Below are positions 54,732 to 61,408 of a stretch of 64,000 nucleotides of DNA, piece by piece. The stretch's first letter is position 1. Each line of letters starts with the position of its first letter. The stretch is taken from the NCBI GenBank assembly GCA_029262995.1, contig JAJCYH010000026.1:234935-298934 (forward strand). Reading direction: 5' to 3'. A program made the translations under genes and the position numbers. The notes below the pieces were generated by a model. That model was given only the letters and a program-made list of their open reading frames with translations. It searched no databases and was not told the DNA's origin. The stretch comes from Saprospiraceae bacterium. Lineage in GTDB: Bacteria > Bacteroidota > Bacteroidia > Chitinophagales > Saprospiraceae.

Positions 54732-54930
54732 GTTATTAGTATGAAGTTACAAACTTCAAACGGCGGTTGAAAACTTCAAACGGCAGATATTCAAAGGGCT
54801 AAAGCCAGAAAGAGAACAGAGCTCCGGATTACAAAGATCAAATCTAAAAGACAGATAAAAAGAGAGAATTAGGGGCCGTGGGGTTCTCCCGATCCCGATC
54901 CATATCGGGACGGGATCATTGCCCACTTAA

Positions 54931-54959
54931 AAGCTCAGCAGAAATGCTGGGCTTTTTTT
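54931..54959 (+). terminator. Second terminator copy in the tandem repeat
   Basis: AAGCTCAGCA / TGCTGGGCTT stem with GAAA loop and seven T. Identical stem to the first copy. Confidence 0.7.
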
Positions 54960-55163
54960 GTGGCTAAGTATGTTTGAAGTTGCAAACTTCAAACGGCGGT
55001 TGCAAACTTCAAACGGCAGATGTTCAAAGGGCTAAAGCCAGAAAGAGAACACAGCTCCGGATTACAAAGATCAAATCTAAAAGACCGATAAAAAGAGAGA
55101 ATTAGGGGCCGTGGGGTTCTCCCGATCCCGATTCATATCGGGACGGGATCATCGCCCACGATA

Positions 55164-55192
55164 AAGCTCAGCAGAAATGTTGGGCTTTTTTT
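55164..55192 (+). terminator. Third terminator copy, after the tandem repeat
   Basis: Same hairpin with one change in the 3' arm (TGTTGGGCTT, still pairing as G-T) followed by a T-run. Confidence 0.7.
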
Positions 55193-55244
55193 GTTTGGAT
55201 AGTGTAGTTATGAAATAGTTGTCTTAAACTAAAAGAATACGTAG

Positions 55245-55283
55245 AAGGATAGCATAAGAGAACTTACGGCTTATGCTATCCTT
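55245..55283 (-). terminator. Strong hairpin after the minus-strand lipoprotein relic
   Basis: A perfect 14-bp stem AAGGATAGCATAAG / CTTATGCTATCCTT with an 11-base loop. It lies just past the 3' end of the minus-strand relic at 55290 and probably terminates it; the T-tract on that side is short. Confidence 0.6.
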
Positions 55284-55289
55284 AATAAT

Positions 55290-55833
55290 TCAATGAAATA
55301 ATTCTGATTCGAATGTTCCGTTTGTAAAAAAAAGAGTATCTGGACTATTTGGATCTATTAGCTTGTGTGTACCATTAAAAACAAAGGATCCTTGAAAAGT
55401 GCCAGAAATTTTTTGACAATTATTATCTTCTTTTTTTAGTTGAATAGATGATTCAAATTCAGATATATTTTGAAATTGATATTTTTCCCCATATACATCT
55501 GCATCTAACACAGTAAAATAACTAGTTTCTGGTATATCTATTTGCTCATTAAAAACAAGCGGTATAGAGTCAAATACAATTTTACCGGATAATCTACAAT
55601 GTCCATCCTCTGGAAGGTATCTCGTTAAAAATAACCTTATGTAATTATCTTCACAACTTCCTTCATCTGAGATCGTATTGTTTTCAAATGTACCAAATTG
55701 GAAATTGCTTATTCCTTTATTCCAATCTCTATAGTTAACTGTAGCAAAAGAATTTCCACTATTAACGGTGCAGTCATCCTTAGAACAAGAATAATGAAAG
55801 AATAGAAATACTAATCAAAAAATACTTAATCAT
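55290..55833 (-). pseudogene. Frameshifted small lipoprotein gene
   Basis: Read on the minus strand, ATG at 55833 gives a signal peptide (MIKYFLISISILSLFLF) that ends in a stop at the lipobox; one base out of frame the sequence continues as CSKDDCTVNSG and stays open for about 165 codons to the stop at 55290. A single-base indel at the lipobox would restore a lipoprotein of about 180 residues, Cys first, followed by acidic residues, with no further family that I recognise. Without the fix there is no start codon for the mature part except a GTG far inside. The start overlaps the stop of the upstream T9SS fragment (ATGATTAA), so the two once formed an operon. Confidence 0.65.
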
Positions 55834-56055
55834 TCACAACTATTTTCAAGGTTTTAGTTTCCTCTTTTGTCTCCAGAGTTGAAAAAACTATTCCAGAGTT
55901 ATCATTTCTTAAAGGTATAACTTCTTGATGAGTACCCTTTAAAAAGAATTTTTGATTAAAATATAACTTTACACCGTGTTCGTTTACAAGAGATATTGAA
56001 ATATATTGGTCAAAATTGTTGGTAAAGTTGATATTAATTTTCCCCTGAAGAAGCA
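55826..56055 (-). pseudogene. Orphan T9SS C-terminal sorting-domain fragment
   Basis: A minus-strand frame ending at 55826 encodes KININFTNNFDQYISISLVN, then FFLKGTHQEVIPL, and FSTLETKEETKTLKIVVND at the end. This is the pattern of a type A T9SS tail (final STLETKEETKTLKIVV strand). The N-terminal part of the protein is missing; shortly upstream lies an IS30 relic, which may have cut it. Not a complete gene. Confidence 0.55.
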
Positions 56056-56100
56056 GTAAGAGAATATAGGAAACACTACTTTTTTTGCTCCTAGAAATAA

Positions 56101-56658
56101 TTACTTAAATTTAATTTCAATGAGTATTGGATTCTTATACCAAATAGAATCTCAATAGAAAGGAGACCAACAATTGTAAATGAGAGAAAACGTAAAGGAG
56201 ACTTAGAAGTAGATTTGATGATGGGATCTAACCACCAACCAGGACTAATCGTAATAACTGATCGAAAGACAGTAGAAACTAAGTTGATTAAAGTAACAAA
56301 AAGAGCTAAGGTGATAGCTCAAAAGATAATACAAAAAATGAAGAGAGATAAAAAGAAAATACATACCCTCACATTCGATAATGACTTAGCATTTGCTGAT
56401 CATCAAGAAATGGCACGGTTACTAAATGTCAAAACATACTTTACTAGACCTTATACATCACAAGATAAAGGAACTGTGGAAAATAGGATAGGCGTAATCA
56501 GGCGCTTCTTCCCTAAGGGCACAGACATGAGTAAAGTACATCACAATACGATTAGAAGTGTAGAGAAAAAACTAAACAATAGACCACTCAGAAAATTCAA
56601 TTACCCTACTCCGTTAGAGAAAAAGAATTCAATTAAAAAAGTTGCACTTATTTGTTGA
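56101..56658 (+). mobile_element. IS30-family transposase, 5'-truncated relic
   Basis: The frame is open from 56101 and has IPNRISIERRPTIV near 56137-56178, continuing as VNERKRKGDLEVDLMMG, i.e. the conserved start of the IS30 DDE domain. The DDE residues are seen: Asp in EVDLMMG, Asp in TFDNDLAFADH, Glu in GTVENRIGVIRRFFPKGTD. The N-terminal helix-turn-helix half is missing, and no inverted repeats were found. About 175 codons of a normal 320 remain, so it is a non-autonomous relic. An internal ATG at 56215 begins the longest ATG-started frame. Confidence 0.85.
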
Positions 56659-56676
56659 AACAAGAATTAAGTTAAA

Positions 56677-57291
56677 TTAAATAATATTAAAATTATATGT
56701 CATTCCTAAGTTAAAGAATTTATAATTGTCATTATCAAATAATTCACCATACAGGTCGAATGAGTTATTAATTGAAATAAAAATTTCAATCTTTTCTCTT
56801 GAGTAGGAAATAAAGACGCCTGCTCCAGTCTTTACTCCTGAAGGAAATTTAGATAATTTTCTATAGTCACTTATTGGATAATTAGAGATTGTAAAATGAT
56901 GATCAAATATTGAATTCACTACAAAAATTGGGCCTATTGATAAATTCTCTGACAAATTGTACTTCAAACCCATTTGATTTTGGATTATTTTAAAGGTCAT
57001 TCCTGATGGTTGATCAAACAACATGGAGACTGGAATTCCACTTATATAATAAGAGCTATAATCAGAACCTAAAAAGAGGCAAACTCTTTCAGTTATATCG
57101 TAATTAAAAATTAATCCAACTGAAGGGGACAAAAGATTTTTTTGCGGCAACTCAAGAATATTATTTGCTTCTTCACTAAGAAATAGTGTTTTAAAACCTA
57201 TCATGGGACCTATGCTTATTTGTCCATAATTATATTTTGATAGTAAACATAACATGAACAATAAAACACTAAGTTTTGATATAAGTTTCAA
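56677..57291 (-). CDS. Outer-membrane beta-barrel-like protein (PorT-like fold)
   Basis: 204 residues with a signal peptide (cut near residue 23, NYGQ) followed by alternating beta strands with aromatic ends (RVCLFLGSDYSSYYISG near 69-85), a Gly at barrel turns, and a C-terminal Phe/Ile-rich strand. This is the pattern of the outer-membrane beta-barrel family common in Bacteroidota. Function unknown. It lies 16 bases downstream of the M4 protease gene and is probably cotranscribed with it. Confidence 0.75.
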   Translation of the reverse strand: MKLISKLSVLLFMLCLLSKYNYGQISIGPMIGFKTLFLSEEANNILELPQKNLLSPSVGLIFNYDITERVCLFLGSDYSSYYISGIPVSMLFDQPSGMTFKIIQNQMGLKYNLSENLSIGPIFVVNSIFDHHFTISNYPISDYRKLSKFPSGVKTGAGVFISYSREKIEIFISINNSFDLYGELFDNDNYKFFNLGMTYNFNII

Positions 57292-57307
57292 TTGATTTTA
57301 TTTGTTT

Positions 57308-59620
57308 TTACCTTTGAAAAATCCTACCATCTCCCAATAATAGTTTTGTTGATCCTAAAAAATTATGTGAATAATCAAACTTTACCTTAATATATATTCC
57401 TATAGGAAGATATTCAAAATCAGATACCTTAAAATCAGAAGCTTTTCCTTTATAAATCATTTTGCCAGATAAATTGTAAATGATTACAAATTCTGGGTTT
57501 TTAAAACTATTCAGTTTTCTATTATTATTCTCAGAAGACAACTCAATTTCGGAATAGTAATCATCACAAGAAGGGTCAAGGAAATTGCAATCAATTATCT
57601 TTATTCTTTTAGTAACAATATTTTTTTCACTTGGGGTATTCGGAGAGTAGACTTGTACTGTTATATACTGAGGATAATATGGATATTTAGGAAAATCAGT
57701 TAGCTCTAGGCATTTTCCTCCAGTTTGTGAGTTACCATTCATTCCCAATGTAGACTGAAATTGAGTACTTTTAGGGCCTATGATTGTCCAATGGTAAATA
57801 GCGCTAGACAATCCTCCTGAAACGCATAAGTTTAAGTATTCACTTTCCTCACAAACAGTATTACTTCCTGTTATAGTAAAATCACATCCTTCAAAATCCT
57901 TAAATTTATTTAAGATTAACTCACTTATTTCATAAAATTCATCTACAGGATGATTAGTAGATTCACAGATAATTGCATCCCAAGCTTCCCTAATTGCTAA
58001 GCTTTCATCTGAACAAATACCAAACTGGTCGTCAATGAACATTACTGAAGCTTCAATAAATTCAAGAAATCCTGGATTGGGGCCAATAAATTCAATAATG
58101 TCTAACATAAAATCTAATGTTTCATCCATTCCAAGTGGAGTGGAGACCAGTTGTCCACCTTGTGTAAGTAAGTAAAACATATATCCTATGGGTCGAGTAT
58201 TTATCACAACAGGGTGCAATCCCCAATTTAAAGTAAAACAACTAGTTAAAGGGTTTGATAAGTCCCTACCATCGGTTTTTGGAATTTCACTACCCATATC
58301 CCAATCTACCTGCCCCTTAATTTCTTTTTCAATCATTACTCCAATCCAGTCACTAATTCCTTCATGCAAAATTTGAGCAAATGATGTGGAATATTCTAAC
58401 CCCAAGTCATATAATACAATATGACCAAATTCATGTCCACAAATATCATATACGGCCGTAGTATTTCCATTATCCAGACCAAACATAATATAAGCCTCTG
58501 AATACGTTGATCTAAAATTTAAAGGCACACCTGCTGTGCCTGGTGAAATTATTTCTGCATAATTAATCCCCACATTTAAATTGGAAAAAGATTCTCCTAT
58601 AACTGAAGCTAATGCTTCATTACATTCTACAGCAACATGATGTGCTTGATAAACTTGTTTATCAGCGACAGATGTTGTCCAAGAGCTTGAAGTAGTAACG
58701 GGAATGAGAGTTGAACTAAAGTCACTTGGAGACATTTGGCGGAATGCTGAATAAAAGTCAGTTGTACCTCCAAAATCATATGTTTGTATTGATTGATCTG
58801 GAGTTTCTAAGCTTACTACACCAGAGGTGTTCTTGTCATCTAACATTTTTTGATCATAATCTTCCGTTGGCGCATTTAAATACATACCCTGTTTTAGTGA
58901 TCGCAATACACCACCACTTTGATCATCAATCCAACTAATCATATTAACTCCAGTTGAGTCTGTGTAATCAACTCTCCACCCAAGATTGTAATCACATGAA
59001 TCTTTAAAATGATGGTAAATGGATAAATCTGAGACATGAATTTCTGATGATGGAATTCCAAGTATTTGTGCGATTAGAATATTAGTTTTAGTGGGTGTAG
59101 TGCTTATATCAACTTCTGAAAAAATATTAGTTCTGATCAATGAAAAAGTTATACAAGGATCAATTGGACCTGGACCACTAGGCCTTTCTAAGATCTCATC
59201 GTCAAAAATTATTGAAAATCCACCACCGTGAACAGGTATGTTTTGATAAAATTGTTGATAAGTGAAAATCGTTTTGTCATTTACACATCTTAGAGTTTTA
59301 ATCTTTTCTAATTTAAAATTTGAATTAGAATCAATAGTTAGGGAATCTATAAGGCCAGATAACCCTCCAATATCCTCAAGTGAAATAGGACTTAATCTTA
59401 TAGATCCAGTTTTATTAAATTCTAATAAGTGTGACTGAAAAGGTACAGTATTACCATCTTGTATAATCGAGTTGTAATTCAAGCAAGTTAATCTCTCATA
59501 ATTTGGGTATTCTGGGGTTTGACAATAAACGCTAGAAAAAGATATAAAAAATAATATTCCACTTATTGAAATAAGAAACTTTAATCTTAATAATTTTGAG
59601 TAATTAACAAATCTTGACAT
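57308..59620 (-). CDS. Secreted M4-family (thermolysin-like) metallopeptidase
   Basis: 770-residue extracellular protease. A hydrophobic leader (about residues 13-32, cleaved near YCQ) is followed by an FTP/PepSY-type propeptide (TFQYFYQNIPVHGGGFSIIF-like stretch near 113-132). The zinc site is ICGHEFGHIV near 394-403 and the third ligand Glu with Asp in HEGISDWIG near 419-427, the M4 arrangement. After the catalytic domain come beta-sandwich-like residues and a T9SS-like tail (VIIYNLSGKMIYKGKAS near 711-727). Export by T9SS is likely. It lies between IS remnants, with the barrel-protein gene downstream. Confidence 0.87.
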   Translation of the reverse strand: MSRFVNYSKLLRLKFLISISGILFFISFSSVYCQTPEYPNYERLTCLNYNSIIQDGNTVPFQSHLLEFNKTGSIRLSPISLEDIGGLSGLIDSLTIDSNSNFKLEKIKTLRCVNDKTIFTYQQFYQNIPVHGGGFSIIFDDEILERPSGPGPIDPCITFSLIRTNIFSEVDISTTPTKTNILIAQILGIPSSEIHVSDLSIYHHFKDSCDYNLGWRVDYTDSTGVNMISWIDDQSGGVLRSLKQGMYLNAPTEDYDQKMLDDKNTSGVVSLETPDQSIQTYDFGGTTDFYSAFRQMSPSDFSSTLIPVTTSSSWTTSVADKQVYQAHHVAVECNEALASVIGESFSNLNVGINYAEIISPGTAGVPLNFRSTYSEAYIMFGLDNGNTTAVYDICGHEFGHIVLYDLGLEYSTSFAQILHEGISDWIGVMIEKEIKGQVDWDMGSEIPKTDGRDLSNPLTSCFTLNWGLHPVVINTRPIGYMFYLLTQGGQLVSTPLGMDETLDFMLDIIEFIGPNPGFLEFIEASVMFIDDQFGICSDESLAIREAWDAIICESTNHPVDEFYEISELILNKFKDFEGCDFTITGSNTVCEESEYLNLCVSGGLSSAIYHWTIIGPKSTQFQSTLGMNGNSQTGGKCLELTDFPKYPYYPQYITVQVYSPNTPSEKNIVTKRIKIIDCNFLDPSCDDYYSEIELSSENNNRKLNSFKNPEFVIIYNLSGKMIYKGKASDFKVSDFEYLPIGIYIKVKFDYSHNFLGSTKLLLGDGRIFQR

Positions 59621-59816
59621 CCTATCAATTTTAATAAAGTTAAAGAGATTGTATTTCTAACAATATAAACAAATTTTAATACTTTTTTGTTAAATTCTCT
59701 TGTGCCCGCTTGTTTTAAAATTAAACTGCATGTCTAATACAATTATTCAAGTAAAAAAAAACATAATTGGATTTCTCTTTTTACTAGACTATTTGTTTGA
59801 CACTTTAAATAATCGG

Positions 59817-59990
59817 TAGTGGGTCAGTTTGAGTTAACTATTTGTAGCCTTCCCCTAAACTGTAAGCTTCCCTATTTTCAAACATATTTTAACTAACCAC
59901 TTTCAAATTTAATTCTTGTAAATATCTTAATGGAGAAACACATTCAAGAGAACTATGTAAATGGTTCAAGTTGTAATCTATTCATCAAAC
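59817..59990 (-). mobile_element. IS3-family transposase 3'-end relic
   Basis: On the minus strand the last 29 codons of an IS3/OrfB-type integrase remain: DYNLNHLHSSLECVSPLRYL, then stop at 59889 (LNLKVVS). DYN..HSSL..SP is the typical C-terminal YN-x-x-R/H-x-HSSLG-x-x-P motif. About 50 bases beyond lies AGTGGGTCAGTTTGA (59818-59832), which resembles the terminal inverted repeat of such elements. Everything upstream is lost, so the element is dead. Confidence 0.6.
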
Positions 59991-60014
59991 ATGAATGCCA
60001 CACCCTCTATATTA

Positions 60015-60275
60015 TTATAAGTTTATTTCTTTCCATTCAGATGTAGATCCATATTCACAGAATTCTTCCTTTTTATATCTCTCAATTTCCTTGATGTGAT
60101 AATAAACATTTCGACCTCTTTTTCTGAATTTTGGCCCCTGCCCTTTTGACCTCCAGTTTTGAAGTGTGCCAGGTGCAAGCTTTAATTCACTTGCGGCTTG
60201 ACCGGTAGTCAATAATTCAGGTGGCGTGAATAGAGTAGGAACTTCATTTTCATTGTGTATTTTATTGTTGTGCAT
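60015..60275 (-). CDS. Excisionase/AlpA-like helix-turn-helix protein
   Basis: 86 residues. Residues about 22-70 are a winged-helix MerR/Xis module: LLTTGQAASELKLAPGTLQNWRSKG followed by GPKFRKRGRNVYYHIKEIERYK, the characteristic wing. Such proteins direct excision of mobile elements or act as small regulators. No integrase is in the window; its position in an IS-rich tRNA-flanking region suits a leftover of an integrative element. Confidence 0.8.
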   Translation of the reverse strand: MHNNKIHNENEVPTLFTPPELLTTGQAASELKLAPGTLQNWRSKGQGPKFRKRGRNVYYHIKEIERYKKEEFCEYGSTSEWKEINL

Positions 60276-60554
60276 AGCATTTCCTTTCTAAGTTGCGATA
60301 ATTGTATTTCTTAGAAAGACAGGCTATGTAATTGAAATAAATAGATCAAATCATGCTTGTTAATCGTGAATAAAAATGATGCTTAGTGAAACTCGATAGC
60401 ACATATTGAATACAATAGTATGGATTGAGATCATTTAAATCAATTCAGCAAAATTAGATTTACTTTAATTTCATTCGTTTTAATACCCACATTAATTCAT
60501 CTTCAAATTTTTATTATGATGATCAGACATCAACAAATTTGAAGGAAAAAGCAA

Positions 60555-60824
60555 ATGACAAACCTGAACTTACTTATTGATTCTCCATTGTTTAAGACTA
60601 GAGATGATTTTTTAAAGTCTCTAGTTTCACAATTTGTAAAACGAAGACATCAATTAAAGATGACCCAAGAAGACATTGATTCAAAAATGGGTAATGCAGA
60701 TAGACTATGTTCAAAATGGGAATGCGGATTAAGAACGCCAACAAGCTTTAATTTGTTTTGTTGGGCAGAAACTCTTGAATGTCATTTAAGCTTATTTGCA
60801 TGCCAAGACAAAGTAGAGGAATAG
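60555..60824 (+). CDS. Small XRE/HTH-type regulator
   Basis: 89 residues with one HTH motif: KRRHQLKMTQEDIDSKMG near 30-47, and DRLCSKWECGLRTPTSFNLFCWAETLEC near 50-77. Cro/CI-like, but the first helices are atypical and the C-terminus is short. Shine-Dalgarno GAAGGA is nine bases upstream. Together with the next gene (four bases between) and the excisionase-like gene on the other strand it forms a small regulatory group. Confidence 0.75.
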   Translation: MTNLNLLIDSPLFKTRDDFLKSLVSQFVKRRHQLKMTQEDIDSKMGNADRLCSKWECGLRTPTSFNLFCWAETLECHLSLFACQDKVEE

Positions 60825-60828
60825 AAAT

Positions 60829-61068
60829 ATGTTCACTCCAGAAATTCAAAAGATCAATGAGGCCCTTACTCAAGTTGGGTTTAATTGTGATCAAGCAAAA
60901 ACAATGATTGCTCATTTTGTACCTACAAAAAATTCTCAAGACTTAAAATTGAGATTTGTTCAATTTGAGAGAAAAGTTGATCAGTTAAAAATTTGGATAT
61001 TAAGTGCAATGCTAACGCAGACTTTAGCACTTGTTGCTTTAATACTAAACATTTCAAATTGGAATTAG
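60829..61068 (+). CDS. Small coiled-coil membrane protein (DUF1640/CCDC90-like)
   Basis: 79 residues: helical front (QKINEALTQVGFNCDQAKTMI near 7-27), charged coiled-coil centre (LKLRFVQFERKVDQLKIW near 39-56), and a single C-terminal transmembrane helix ILSAMLTQTLALVALILNI near 57-75. The order resembles DUF1640. Starts four bases after the XRE gene. Function unknown. Confidence 0.7.
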   Translation: MFTPEIQKINEALTQVGFNCDQAKTMIAHFVPTKNSQDLKLRFVQFERKVDQLKIWILSAMLTQTLALVALILNISNWN

Positions 61069-61073
61069 GATTA

Positions 61074-61205
61074 TGGCTAATAACTTAATTGGAAGTATTG
61101 CCGAAATTAAGATGACCTTTGCGACAATATTAATCCTAGATTGAAACTACCTGCAAATGAATGCCAAAGCAGAAAGGACAACTGGATTGGACTTTAAATA
61201 AAGGC
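61074..61205 (+). pseudogene. Fragment of a PD-(D/E)XK-type endonuclease gene (tentative)
   Basis: ATG at 61074 gives MANNLIGSIAEIKM, resembling the front of group-I-intron-associated PD-(D/E)XK endonuclease proteins, and stops after 23 codons. In another frame just behind, LPANECQSRKDNWIGL resembles the end of the same family. The intervening ~100 codons are missing. If right, a deletion joined the two ends. Evidence is weak because both ends are short. Confidence 0.3.
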
Positions 61206-61216
61206 AAAGGTTAGGT

Positions 61217-61279
61217 GTTTGAAGTTGCAAACTTCAAACAACGGATGTTCAAAGAGCTAAAGCAAGAAAGAGAACATAG
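61217..61279 (+). repeat. Third dispersed copy of the palindromic GTTTGAAG element
   Basis: GTTTGAAGTT, three bases, AACTTCAAAC form a perfect 10-bp inverted repeat, followed by ATGTTCAAAG(A)GCTAAAGC and AGAAAGAGAACA, the same succession as in the tandem repeat (54972-55052). Here only one of the two CTTCAAAC blocks remains. The gap to 61408 otherwise contains nothing that I recognise. Confidence 0.8.
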
Positions 61280-61408
61280 TTTTCGTAAAATTAATCGTAT
61301 GTTTATTAGTGAAGTAATCACAAAGACATTGGGGAAAATGCATTGGTCTGCCATTTGATCAACAAATACACGTATGCATTGATAGATGCATAAGTCTAAA
61401 AATGTCTT

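Larger units (their letters stand above)
54698..55159 (+). repeat. Two tandem copies of a ~230-bp unit behind tRNA-Val
   Basis: Copy 1 spans 54698-54926 (229 bp) and copy 2 spans 54927-55159 (233 bp); they are almost the same. Each begins with the terminator hairpin, goes on with a palindromic GTTTGAAG...CTTCAAAC block, an AAAGCCAGAAAGAGAAC block, then GGGGCCGTGGGGTTCTCCCG and a GATCCCG/CGGGATC inverted repeat, and ends with ATCATCGCCCAC (copy 2) or ATCATTGCCCAC (copy 1), which repeats the tRNA-Val 3' end. A third partial start follows at 55160-55192. No gene lies within. Confidence 0.9.

Noticed and set aside
54567..54770. Open frame of 67 codons across tRNA-Val
   Set aside because: It runs through the tRNA and its terminator on the same strand; it has no protein features and is an accident of the tRNA sequence.
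54698..55159. Possible CRISPR array
   Set aside because: The direct repeats are ~230 bp and in only two copies, without short regular repeats and unique spacers; no cas gene is present.
60748..60939. 63-codon frame on the minus strand across the XRE and miniprotein genes
   Set aside because: Antisense to two better supported small genes with clear motifs.
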